From NCBI GenBank assembly GCA_017545365.1, contig JAFWOP010000064.1:1-64000 (forward strand): DNA of 64,000 bases, given 5' to 3'. The DNA is from Bacteroidales bacterium. GTDB taxonomy: Bacteria > Bacteroidota > Bacteroidia > Bacteroidales > P3. Position 1 is the stretch's first letter; every line of letters starts with the position of its first letter. The notes under the pieces were generated by a model that saw only the letters and a program-made list of their open reading frames with translations, was not told where the DNA came from and did no database searches. This document shows, piece after piece, positions 7,947 to 16,004 of the stretch. The position numbers and the translations under genes are program-made.

Positions 7947-8969
7947 ATGAATAATGTACTAGTATATTGCGAGCTGACCCGCAGCAACCATATCGCCGAT
8001 GTCAGTCTTGAAATCTGCACCAAGGGCCGCCAACTGGCCTCCGAGATGCACGGCAGACTACAGGCTGTTGTGGCAGGCGACAATGTTGAGCAAGCCGCCA
8101 AAGAGCTGTTCCCCTATGGTGTAGACGAAATCTTTGTCGCCAACGACAGCCGCCTTGCCTCCTATCGCACCCTGCCCCATTTCATCGTATTGAGCAAGGT
8201 TCTTGAACAGCAACAGCCCGATGTCGTCCTCTTCGGTGCCACCACCGTCGGCCGCGACCTCGCACCCCGCATCGCCTCTTACCTTCGTTGTGGCCTCACC
8301 GCCGACTGCACCGCTCTCGAGCTTGGCTCTCACGACGATATCAAGACCGGCAAACACTACGACCAGCTCCTCCATCAGATTCGTCCCGCCTTCGGCGGCA
8401 ACATCATAGCCACCATCGTCTCACCTGAGACACGCCCTCAGATGGCCACCATCCGCGAAGGTGTAATGAAAAAGGAGGTCTTCGATGCCAACTACAAAGG
8501 CACCATCACAACCCTCGATCTTGGCAACTCACTTGATACCGTCGACGGGGCTGTCAAAATCCTCCACAGCGACATCGTCGAGCAGCGCATCAACATCAAA
8601 GGTGCGCCCATCATCGTCGCGGGCGGCTATGGCATGGGCAGCAAAGAGAACTTCCAGATGCTCCACAAACTCGCACACCTCCTTGGTGGCGAAGTGGGAG
8701 CCACCCGTGCAGCCGTCGATGCGGGCTTTGCCGAGAACGACCGCCAGATTGGCCAAACAGGTGTCACCGTACGTCCCCGCCTCTACATCGCCTGCGGCAT
8801 CTCTGGTGCCGTACAGCACCGCGCCGGCATGGACCAGTCTTCCAAAATCATCTCCATCAACACCGACCCCCAAGCACCCATCAACGCCATTGCCGACTAC
8901 ACCATCATTGGCGATGTCAACAACGTGCTTCCGATGCTGATAGAAAGTTGCAACAATATCTTGAAATAA
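7947..8969 (+). CDS. etfA: Electron transfer flavoprotein alpha subunit
   Basis: EtfA binds FAD and docks to the acyl-CoA dehydrogenase. The C-terminal half shows the expected FAD-binding features: AGGYGMGSKENF, LGGEVGATRAAVDAGF, QIGQTGVTVRPRLYIACGIS and the GAVQHRAGM stretch, followed by INTDPQAPI. The start at ATG 7947 (MNNVLVYCELTRSN) is preferred over an in-frame TTG at 7938 because it gives the usual EtfA N-terminus. It ends one base before the acyl-CoA dehydrogenase start, indicating strict co-expression. About 340 residues, within the normal range. Confidence 0.93.
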   Translation: MNNVLVYCELTRSNHIADVSLEICTKGRQLASEMHGRLQAVVAGDNVEQAAKELFPYGVDEIFVANDSRLASYRTLPHFIVLSKVLEQQQPDVVLFGATTVGRDLAPRIASYLRCGLTADCTALELGSHDDIKTGKHYDQLLHQIRPAFGGNIIATIVSPETRPQMATIREGVMKKEVFDANYKGTITTLDLGNSLDTVDGAVKILHSDIVEQRINIKGAPIIVAGGYGMGSKENFQMLHKLAHLLGGEVGATRAAVDAGFAENDRQIGQTGVTVRPRLYIACGISGAVQHRAGMDQSSKIISINTDPQAPINAIADYTIIGDVNNVLPMLIESCNNILK

Positions 8970-8970
8970 C

Positions 8971-10557
8971 ATGAACTTCTATTCTGATAATCAAAGTCTT
9001 TCTTTACACCTCCACCATCCTGACATGGTGCGTGTAACCGAAGCCGCCGAAAAAGGCTTCGCCGAAAAGGGCGAGGGTATTCCCGCCAATAGTGAGGAAG
9101 CCGTCAATCAATATGAAATGGTGCTGGACCTTCTGGGCAGCATCGCTGCCGAAGTCATCGCTCCCAATGCCGAAAGTGTTGACCAGGAAGGTCCCCATCT
9201 GGTCGACGGCCGCGTCCACTATGCCGCCGGCACCCGCCAAAACCTTGACACCCTCATCCAGTCAGGCCTCTATGGCATGACCCTCGAACGTCGTTTCGGT
9301 GGCCTCAACATGCCCCGCGTCGTTGCCGTCATGGCTGCCGAAATCATCGCCCGAGCCGATGTCGGCTTCGCCACCATTTGGGGCCTTCAGGATTGTGCTG
9401 ACACCATCCAGCAGTTTGCTTCTGAAGAGCTTAAGCAGAAGTTCCTGCCCCGCATCCAGGACGGTGCCACCTGCTCCATGGACCTCACCGAACCCGATGC
9501 CGGCAGCGACCTCCAATCCGTCCGTCTGAGGGCCACCTTTGACGAAGCAGCCAACTGCTGGCGTCTCAATGGCGTGAAACGTTTCATCACCAACGGCGAT
9601 GCCGATATTCATCTGGTTCTCGCCCGCAGTGAGGAAGGCACTACCGACGGCCGTGGCCTCTCCTACTTTGTCTTCGACCGTGCCGACGGCGGTATGACCG
9701 TCCGCCGCATCGAGAACAAGATGGGCATCAAAGGCTCTCCCACCGCCGAACTGGTGTTCAACAACGCACCCGCTCAGCTGGTCGGCGAACGCCGTCTGGG
9801 GCTTATCAAATATGTCATGTCGCTCATGAATGGTGCCCGTCTGGGTGTTGGTGCCCAGTCAATCGGCCTTTGCGAGGCCGCCTGCCACGAAGCCGACGAA
9901 TATGCCGCCACCCGTGAGCAATTCGGCCACGCCATCGGCAACTTCATCCAAGTGCAGGACATCCTGCGTGCCATGCATTCGCGCACCCTGGCCGCCCGTA
10001 CCCTCATGTACGAGACCGCCCGCTATGTCGACCTCTCCGCCACCTCCAAACCCGCCTCCCGCATCGCCGACATGCTCACCCCGCTTGTCAAGCTCATGGC
10101 CAGCGAATATGCCAATCGTTGCGCTTACGACTGCATCCAAATCCATGGCGGCAGCGGCTTCATGAAGGAATACGCCTGCGAACGCCTCTATCGCGACGCC
10201 CGCATCCTCACCATCTACGAAGGCACTAGCCAGCTCCAGGTGGTCGCAGCCCTCAAGGGTATCGTCAGCGGTGGCTATCTGAAGATTGTAGCCGACTACG
10301 ACACTAAGGCCGCAGAACTCTCCCTCACTCCCGAACTCAACGAATGCCTCAACATGTTGCGCGAAGGTGTAAAACACTATAACGCCATGTACGACAACGC
10401 TGCCACTGAAGGTACTTCGGCACCCCGTTTCGAGCATCACGCCCGCAAACTCACCGAGTATGTAGCCCTCATCATCATGGGCTACCTGCTCCTCTTCGAC
10501 AGCGTCCGCGACAACATCTACACCGATGCTTGTCGTTGGGTCACAGAACAATTGTAG
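8971..10557 (+). CDS. Acyl-CoA dehydrogenase family flavoenzyme
   Basis: The 528-residue protein has the three-domain acyl-CoA dehydrogenase fold: an alpha domain, a beta domain with MDLTEPDAGSD (about 170-180) and KRFITNGDADIHLVLAR, and a C-terminal helical domain with REQFGHAIGNFIQVQ, QIHGGSGFMKEY and the catalytic base Glu417 in LTIYEGTSQLQ. It is longer than the roughly 380-residue short-chain enzymes because of an additional C-terminal region, as in the long form often found beside etf genes in Bacteroidota. In this operon it could oxidise acyl thioesters or, run backwards with ETF, act as the missing enoyl reductase. Substrate and carrier (CoA or ACP) are unknown. A terminator follows 23 bp after the stop. 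Confidence 0.92.
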   Translation: MNFYSDNQSLSLHLHHPDMVRVTEAAEKGFAEKGEGIPANSEEAVNQYEMVLDLLGSIAAEVIAPNAESVDQEGPHLVDGRVHYAAGTRQNLDTLIQSGLYGMTLERRFGGLNMPRVVAVMAAEIIARADVGFATIWGLQDCADTIQQFASEELKQKFLPRIQDGATCSMDLTEPDAGSDLQSVRLRATFDEAANCWRLNGVKRFITNGDADIHLVLARSEEGTTDGRGLSYFVFDRADGGMTVRRIENKMGIKGSPTAELVFNNAPAQLVGERRLGLIKYVMSLMNGARLGVGAQSIGLCEAACHEADEYAATREQFGHAIGNFIQVQDILRAMHSRTLAARTLMYETARYVDLSATSKPASRIADMLTPLVKLMASEYANRCAYDCIQIHGGSGFMKEYACERLYRDARILTIYEGTSQLQVVAALKGIVSGGYLKIVADYDTKAAELSLTPELNECLNMLREGVKHYNAMYDNAATEGTSAPRFEHHARKLTEYVALIIMGYLLLFDSVRDNIYTDACRWVTEQL

Positions 10558-10580
10558 TTTTCATCTTATTTTGAAAAAGT

Positions 10581-10613
10581 AGACCTGACTAAGCTTAGTC
10601 AGGTCTCTTTTTT
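10581..10613 (+). terminator. Terminator of the fab-etf operon
   Basis: Arms AGACCTGACTAAG (10581-10593) and CTTAGTCAGGTCT (10594-10606) form a perfect 13-bp inverted repeat with no spacer, followed by CTTTTTT. It closes the eight-gene operon. Confidence 0.85.
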
Positions 10614-10658
10614 GTTCATACTCTATAGGTGTAGGTCTGCCATGACAGGGAAAATGCT

Positions 10659-10871
10659 TCACAGCATCTGTTCCAACTCGGCGATGCGGGCACGAATCTT
10701 GTCGGCTTGGCCTTGAAGGAAGTCTTCGCTGTATTTGGCATCACAGAAACCGTTACCACGGGCTATGTAGGCAGCATCGTCCTCCATGTCCACTTCCAGC
10801 TCTTCATAGTTGCTCAGCAACTTGCGTTGCTGTTCTAGTTCTTTCAAAATTTCTTCCCTTGTCATATTCAA
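10659..10871 (-). CDS. Small charged coiled-coil protein, function unknown
   Basis: The 70-residue product is strongly acidic and helical: EILKELEQQRKLLSNYEELE at the start and GQADKIRARIAELEQML at the end can form a short coiled coil, joined by a segment with DDAAYIARGNGFCD. There is no signal peptide or membrane helix. It lies alone, 86 bp downstream of ftcD on the same strand and convergent with the fab-etf operon. An internal start at Met3 is equally plausible. I do not recognise the family. The composition and codon use look like a real gene. Confidence 0.65.
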   Translation of the reverse strand: MNMTREEILKELEQQRKLLSNYEELEVDMEDDAAYIARGNGFCDAKYSEDFLQGQADKIRARIAELEQML

Positions 10872-10888
10872 GCAAAAGTGATAACAAG

Positions 10889-10950
10889 GAATTGAGAATT
10901 GAAAATCAGTCTACTGTAGCAGCCAATCCTCAATTCTCAATCCTCAAATC
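10889..10950. repeat. Inverted AATTGAG-word repeat
   Basis: GAATTGAGAATTGA (10889-10902) is a tandem 7-mer word, and near its complement TCAATTCTCAATCC follows at 10930-10943. The spacer lies between ftcD and the small coiled-coil gene and could fold as a hairpin. The same word recurs elsewhere in this window. Confidence 0.6.
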
Positions 10951-10956
10951 TCATTA

Positions 10957-12654
10957 TCAGAGTCCTATTTTCTCGTTGACAATCTTGATAATCTCTGCTT
11001 CTTCCTTGATGGCACGGGCCTCCAAGTTGGCAGCCTTGGCCAGGATGTCGTTCTTGAAAGACTCGTCCTTCAGCGAACTGGCGTTGATTTTCACGTTCAG
11101 GTGGGCACCCATCACGGCACTGCGGGCTGCCAATGCGCCCACGCCGCCGTCGGTTACGCTGGCGGGATTGCCCCACTCCACCATGGCGCGGCACACCTCG
11201 AAGGCCTCAAAACTCTTCTGCATGGTGTGGAACGGCACCTCGGTGGCAAACTTGGTGGCCTCCTGTATGGCAGCCGTACGGGCAGCCTTCTCCTCGTCGG
11301 TCTTCTTAGGCAGACCGAAAGCGTTCATTATCTTGTTGAAAGCGTTGGTGTCCTCGTCCACCAAGTGCAACAGCTCGGTCTTCAACGCCTGACCCTTCAC
11401 GGCCACGTCGCTGAACTTCTCCCATTCGTCGTCGTAGGCGGCTTTGCCACCCGTCAGGTTGGCAACCATGGTGCCAAGCGAAGCGGCCAAAGCACCCATG
11501 TAGGCACTCACGCTGCCACCGCCGGGGGCGGGACTCTCGCTGGCTGTCTCATCGCAGAAACCGGAGCAGGTCAAGTCCACCAGCTTCTTCTGGCTGTGAT
11601 CCTCAATAAGGAACTCGATGACTTTCTCCTTGGGGTCGAAAGGCTTCAGGTCGTCCAAGCCCATGCTCTTGATGGCCACCTTCATAATCTCATCCTCGCT
11701 CACGCCGAGGCTGCGCTGCTGCTTGGCAAGGTAGTATTTACCGGCATCAATCAGCACGCTCTTAGGAATCAGACCCACTATCTCGCAACCCGTCACACGC
11801 AAGCCTCGGTTAGCTGCGCAGCGGCACACCTCGTCGAAGCACTTGTGCACAGGAGCCACCTTGATGCTGGTGATGTTCATCGACACCTGGGCGATGCCGT
11901 AGTCCTCGATATACCAGCCGATAGCCTTGGTACCCTTCAACGTGCCGGGAATCATGATGGTGTTGCCCTTCTCGTCCTTCATAATCTTACCGCTGGGCTT
12001 GCCACCCTCGCGCTGGGGACGGCCCTTCTCGCGCACGTCAAAAGCCACGGCGTTGGCACGGCGGGTGCTGGTGGTGTTCAGGTTGTAGTTAATGGCCACC
12101 AGGAAGTCGCGGGCACCCACCTGGGTGGCACCTGTCTGGGACACATGGTCGTTCCACTCGTTGGGACCGAAGTCGGGCTTCCATTCCTCGCTGCCCAGGC
12201 GGCTGCTGAGGCTCTCGTATTCGCCCGTGCGGCAGTATGCCAAGTTGCGACGTTTGGGCTGGAAGGCGGCGTTCTCGTAGCAGTAGATGGGGATATTCAA
12301 CTCCTCACCCAGACGCTTGCCCAGTTTGTGGGCATATTCCACCACCTCTTCCATCGTGATGTTGCTCACCGGGATGAGGGGACACACGTCCGTAGCACCC
12401 TGACGGGGATGGGTGCCATGGTGGTTACGCATATCGATGAGCTCGGCAGCCTTCTGCACCACGCGGAAAGCGGCCTCGCAAGCCTGTTCGGGCTCACCAA
12501 CGAAGGTGATGACAGTACGGTTGGTCGTCTGGCCGGGATCCACATCCAGAAGCTTCACACCTTCCACCTTCTCTATTTCGGCGGTCACCTGGTTAATGAT
12601 ATTCATGTCGCGGCCCTCGCTGATATTGGGCACGCACTCGATAAGTTGTTTCAT
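10957..12654 (-). CDS. ftcD: Glutamate formimidoyltransferase / formimidoyl-THF cyclodeaminase
   Basis: A 565-residue bifunctional enzyme. The N-terminal two-thirds is the formiminotransferase (starts MKQLIECVPNISEGRD; contains RNHHGTHPRQGATDV and the IYCYENAAF segment), which moves the formimino group from formiminoglutamate to tetrahydrofolate, releasing glutamate. The C-terminal third is the cyclodeaminase domain, with the glycine-rich SPAPGGGSVSAYMGALAASL motif (about residues 395-415), which releases ammonia. This is the last step of the histidine degradation pathway; histidine ammonia-lyase lies 38 kb away at 50252. The gene appears monocistronic or leads only the small coiled-coil gene, and has its own promoter. 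Confidence 0.93.
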   Translation of the reverse strand: MKQLIECVPNISEGRDMNIINQVTAEIEKVEGVKLLDVDPGQTTNRTVITFVGEPEQACEAAFRVVQKAAELIDMRNHHGTHPRQGATDVCPLIPVSNITMEEVVEYAHKLGKRLGEELNIPIYCYENAAFQPKRRNLAYCRTGEYESLSSRLGSEEWKPDFGPNEWNDHVSQTGATQVGARDFLVAINYNLNTTSTRRANAVAFDVREKGRPQREGGKPSGKIMKDEKGNTIMIPGTLKGTKAIGWYIEDYGIAQVSMNITSIKVAPVHKCFDEVCRCAANRGLRVTGCEIVGLIPKSVLIDAGKYYLAKQQRSLGVSEDEIMKVAIKSMGLDDLKPFDPKEKVIEFLIEDHSQKKLVDLTCSGFCDETASESPAPGGGSVSAYMGALAASLGTMVANLTGGKAAYDDEWEKFSDVAVKGQALKTELLHLVDEDTNAFNKIMNAFGLPKKTDEEKAARTAAIQEATKFATEVPFHTMQKSFEAFEVCRAMVEWGNPASVTDGGVGALAARSAVMGAHLNVKINASSLKDESFKNDILAKAANLEARAIKEEAEIIKIVNEKIGL

Positions 12655-12741
12655 TTATATATATATATTTACGTTATTATTTTTATCTATTCTATTACAT
12701 GTCAACCCCTTGGAGATAACACCTCCTATGGGTTTACAATG

Positions 12742-12773
12742 CAAATATACGAAATTATTCCGTTATCCCAACA
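12742..12773 (-). promoter_or_regulatory. Promoter of ftcD
   Basis: On the minus strand TATATTTG (complement of 12742-12749) is a perfect Bacteroidetes -7 box. A TGTTG -33 element (complement of 12769-12773) lies 19 bp upstream. The leader to ftcD is about 85 bp and includes a short GGAG/CTCC inverted repeat. Confidence 0.65.
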
Positions 12774-12780
12774 TAGAAAG

Positions 12781-12817
12781 TTAAAAATGGGGAATTGAGT
12801 TTCCCAATTCCCCATTT
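12781..12817 (-). terminator. Terminator of the T9SS repeat-protein gene
   Basis: Arms 12785-12797 and 12805-12817 are a perfect 13-bp inverted repeat (AAATGGGGAATTG on the + strand); on the minus strand the stem runs into TTTTTAA. It stands 25 bp past the stop of the repeat protein. Confidence 0.6.
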
Positions 12818-12841
12818 CCAATACTCAATTCATCCCTGTGG

Positions 12842-15253
12842 CTAGTGCTTGACGACACGGCGCACGGTGCTTCCCTTTTGGAGGGTGATACGCAGTGCGT
12901 AGGTGCCGGAAGGCAGCTGTGAGATGTCGAGCTGGTTGGTGTTGACAAAGGTTGCAGCCAGACGGCCGGCATAGTCAAACACCTCCACCTTCGTCACTCC
13001 GTCTGCCTCGATGGTAAGCTGGCCGGTGGTGGGGACTGGATAGATGTTCATATCTTCTGAGTCGAGGACATCGGCAATGCCCACGTGGTCGATGGTGAGT
13101 TTCAGCGTAACGATGCTGTCGCATCCCGCCTCGGTCTGTCCTTCGTAGACATATTCGCCGGTCTCAGTCAGCACCTGGCCGTTCCACTCATAGCTGTTGA
13201 CAGCTCTTTCATGAATGGTGTCGTAGATGCTGTAGTTGATGGTGAGGTGGAGGGTCACCGTACTGTCACACCCTGCGGCGTTGGTAAGGGTGATAGAGTC
13301 GATAGCAGAGGTAGTATAGACAGAATCATGCCAGGTATAGCTGTCGCAGGCGGTGACTTCTTCTATAGCAGCAGTGCTGTAGTTGATGGTGAGGTGGAGG
13401 GTGGTGGTGCTGTCGCAGCCGGCGGCGTTCAAGCTAGTATAACTAGTGGTACTAGTTGAACTAGTATAGGTGGTGCCGTGCCAGGTGTAGCTATCACAGG
13501 CGGTGACGGTCTCGGTAGCAGTGGTGCTGAGGTTGATAGTGAGGTGGAGGGTGGTGGTGCTATCGCAGCCGGCGGCATTCAAACTAGTATAACTAGCGGT
13601 ACTAGTTGAACTAGTATAGGTGGTGCCGTGCCAGGTGTAGTAGTCACAGGCGGTGACGGTCTCCGTGCACGAGTTGCTGGTGCCGATGGTCAAATGCAGT
13701 GTAACAGTGCTGTCGCAGCCCGCGGCATTAGTGCTAGTGTAACTAGGACTACTAGTAGAACTAGTATATGTGGTGCCGTGCCAAGTGTAGCTGTCGCAAG
13801 CGGTAATGTTTTCTATGGCAGTTGTACTGTGGTTGATGGTGAGGTGGAGTGTTACTGTGCTGTCGCAGCCTACTGAGTTGGTGCTAGTATAACTAGGACT
13901 ACTAGTTGAACTAGTGTATGTGGTGCCGTGCCAAGTGTAGCTGTCGCAAGCGCTTGCTGTCTCAATGCTGTTGCTGCTGTGGTTGATGGTCATGTGCATC
14001 ACGGTCACGCTATCGCAGCCGCCGGTGGAGGTAAAGACAAATTCAGGCACAGTGGCAGAGGCGGTGTAGGTGATTCCCTTCCACGTGTAGCTGTCGCAAG
14101 CCTCGGCGTAGAGGGGTGTCAGGGCGCGGCAGCGGGTATTCCATTCGCCCATGGTCCAGCGGTCGCCGCAGTCGCTCTTGATGGCGTAGTAGCAGATGAT
14201 GCCCGACGGCATATTGGTGAACCAATAGAGGGTGTCGGTCAGCGTCACGCGGTTGTGTCCGACATTGGGGTCGTTGATAGGCACGGTGTCGTACACCAGT
14301 GTGTAGGTCTGCGGGCGGTTGTAGTCCCAATGCAGCCGTGCTCCCGAGTCGGTCACGTGGTCGGCTGTAGCAAACAGCGGTGCCAGGCAGCAGTTCGAGT
14401 CCATCATCACAAACTCATGCGCCATGACAGGCGAGGTGTTGCCCAGGCTGTCGCTTGCCATTAGGAAAATCTTCCCTTGAGCTCCGCAATCCATCTGTGG
14501 CACGTCGAGCAGGTGCATCCCGCCGAGGGGCGAAACATGGTGCATTACCCCCTCGCCCTCGTACCAGTATGCTAGGTCGGTGTAATTTTCGGCAAGGGCC
14601 TTAGGCGGTATAAAGAACGTGTGGCGTTCCAGACGTGCCGTGGTGCCGCTGCCCAGCCGCATATTGAGGATGTGGAATCCCTCGCTGAGGCTGTCGCAGT
14701 TGATAAGCATCTGCCCGCCTGAAAGCGTGCCCTCGTAGGTCTGGGCCATGTCTTGGTCGAACCAATAGGTATAGTGCTGGTCGAATGTGTCGGCGGGACG
14801 AGTCGGCGGTGTCTTGTAGAAGATGTGGTTTTCCAACCGTGTCGTGGTGCCACTGCCCAAAAGAATGTGCAGGCTGTGGAACCCGTAGTCGAGGCTGTTG
14901 CAGTTGATGAACATCTGCCCGCCGGTGAGGGTGCCCTCGAAGGTCTGGGTCATGTCTTGGTCCAGCCAATAGGTATAGTGCTGGTCGAACGTGTCGGGTG
15001 GCAGGAGGGGTGGCGTGATGAAGAACGTAGAGCTCTCCATCCGCAAGGCACTATCGCTCCCTATCAGCATATACAGGGTGTGGAAGCCAACGGCCAGGTG
15101 GCTTGCCCCTATCTGCAGTTGGCTTGTGGCGGAGAGGCTATCGGTGATGTGTGCATCGTAGTCGTCGTCGAACCAATATACGTATCGACCCGACTGTGCC
15201 GATAGCGACAACCCCAACAAACATCCTGCCACAATCAATAGTAATCGTTTCAT
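12842..15253 (-). CDS. T9SS-secreted repeat protein with type A sorting domain
   Basis: The 803-residue protein has a signal peptide (MKRLLLIVAGCLLGLSLSAQ). The N-terminal part holds roughly 72-residue tandem units (each with QHYTYWFDQDM...GFHxL...GSGTTxRLE). A fibronectin-like linker follows, then six units of about 49 residues with the pattern ACDSYTWHGTTYT...GCDSTVTLHLTIN, and a seventh divergent unit. The last 80 residues are a T9SS type A sorting domain (MNIYPVPTTGQLTIE, VEVFDYAGRL, LPSGTYALRI, ending VRRVVKH), which directs export across the outer membrane and surface attachment. Paired Cys in each unit may form disulfides. The 3-prime 100 bp is nearly identical to that of the 1,561-residue gene at 24425. 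Likely an adhesin or surface filament; no catalytic domain is visible. Confidence 0.85.
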   Translation of the reverse strand: MKRLLLIVAGCLLGLSLSAQSGRYVYWFDDDYDAHITDSLSATSQLQIGASHLAVGFHTLYMLIGSDSALRMESSTFFITPPLLPPDTFDQHYTYWLDQDMTQTFEGTLTGGQMFINCNSLDYGFHSLHILLGSGTTTRLENHIFYKTPPTRPADTFDQHYTYWFDQDMAQTYEGTLSGGQMLINCDSLSEGFHILNMRLGSGTTARLERHTFFIPPKALAENYTDLAYWYEGEGVMHHVSPLGGMHLLDVPQMDCGAQGKIFLMASDSLGNTSPVMAHEFVMMDSNCCLAPLFATADHVTDSGARLHWDYNRPQTYTLVYDTVPINDPNVGHNRVTLTDTLYWFTNMPSGIICYYAIKSDCGDRWTMGEWNTRCRALTPLYAEACDSYTWKGITYTASATVPEFVFTSTGGCDSVTVMHMTINHSSNSIETASACDSYTWHGTTYTSSTSSPSYTSTNSVGCDSTVTLHLTINHSTTAIENITACDSYTWHGTTYTSSTSSPSYTSTNAAGCDSTVTLHLTIGTSNSCTETVTACDYYTWHGTTYTSSTSTASYTSLNAAGCDSTTTLHLTINLSTTATETVTACDSYTWHGTTYTSSTSTTSYTSLNAAGCDSTTTLHLTINYSTAAIEEVTACDSYTWHDSVYTTSAIDSITLTNAAGCDSTVTLHLTINYSIYDTIHERAVNSYEWNGQVLTETGEYVYEGQTEAGCDSIVTLKLTIDHVGIADVLDSEDMNIYPVPTTGQLTIEADGVTKVEVFDYAGRLAATFVNTNQLDISQLPSGTYALRITLQKGSTVRRVVKH

Positions 15254-15275
15254 GGCATAGAGGTCTAAGGGGTTA

Positions 15276-15689
15276 CTACTCGTTAATCACCTCTATGTTC
15301 ACCTCCAGATTGCCTTGTGTGTTGGTGCGGCGTGCGGCGGAGAAATGGCCAATCAGGGGGTTGCTCACCTTGTCGTCCCAAGGGTACTGCCCGCCGTAGA
15401 TGCCAACCTGTGTGCCATCGTCACCCAATATGGTGGTAGCGATATCGTCGTTCAGTGCCATCGACATGCCGTCGCTGTAGTTGTTGTTGAAAGTTTGGAA
15501 TATTTGGGCGTAGCCCGTATAGTTATGCAGATTATGCGTCGCCATGTCGGTCAAGTCGAAGTAAATACGGTATCCGTGACTACTAGTCCAATAAGTATTG
15601 ATACCAATAGTGTTATAACTTGTATAGCCGTTGCCGGTTTGATTTGTCATTATACTACAGTACAATTGACAACAAGTACAAAAAATCAT
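15276..15689 (-). pseudogene. Probable 5-prime-truncated secreted-protein fragment
   Basis: The 137-residue frame lacks a signal peptide and begins with an unnatural Cys-rich stretch (MIFCTCCQLYC). From about residue 14 it looks like the C-terminal end of a larger Bacteroidales surface protein, with GIYGGQYPWDDKVSNPLIG and a closing RRTNTQGNLEVNIEVINE. Its ATG falls right at a 20-bp repeat of IS-like character, which suggests that an insertion removed the front of the gene. It stops 22 bp before the T9SS repeat gene and probably was once its upstream operon partner. It may still be translated from Met14. Function unknown. Confidence 0.5.
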
Positions 15690-15828
15690 CCTGCAAAATG
15701 ACCTATACGCCGCAAATTGACCTATTGACGCTTTTTATTTGTTAAAATGTCCACCAAGCACCTTGATTGACAAAATCGCCAGTAAAATCAAGCGTTCCGA
15801 AAGTTTTTATCCTGCAAAATGACCTATA
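15688..15828. repeat. IS-end-like direct repeats
   Basis: A 20-bp sequence containing CTGCAAAATGACCTATA occurs at 15688-15707 and again at 15809-15828, and a diverged copy (CGCAAATTGACCTATTGA) starts at about 15711. Multiple short direct repeats at an end are typical of transposase-binding sites in IS21-like elements. No transposase gene remains. Confidence 0.45.
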
Positions 15829-15939
15829 GACCAAAAAATCTCATTCCGCATGACAAAATATGATTCATGCATCCACACACTGCCAACTAAGGCATACTAT
15901 CACATTAAATAGCAACAACATACGAACACTAAAAGACTT

Positions 15940-15962
15940 TTCTAGGAATCAGAATCCTAGAA
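15940..15962 (-). terminator. CTAG-containing hairpin after the MMPL gene
   Basis: TTCTAGGA (15940-15947) and TCCTAGAA (15955-15962) are inverted around 7 bp. On the minus strand it lies about 40 bp after the exporter stop and is followed by AAAAGTC then a mixed tract, so termination is possible but not strong. Upstream of it (15829-15939) I see no gene. Confidence 0.35.
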
Positions 15963-16004
15963 TGAACTTAAACCAAAGCTAAAACGAAGCAAAAACGGGC
16001 GAAG

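Noticed and set aside
8971..10557. Butyrate pathway (Bcd) interpretation of EtfBA plus acyl-CoA dehydrogenase
   Set aside because: No thiolase, 3-hydroxybutyryl-CoA dehydrogenase, crotonase or butyryl transferase genes are adjacent; ACP-dependent genes are. It cannot be excluded fully.
11101..12798. 565-residue open frame antisense to ftcD
   Set aside because: His/Gly-rich shadow of ftcD, which has clear domain motifs.
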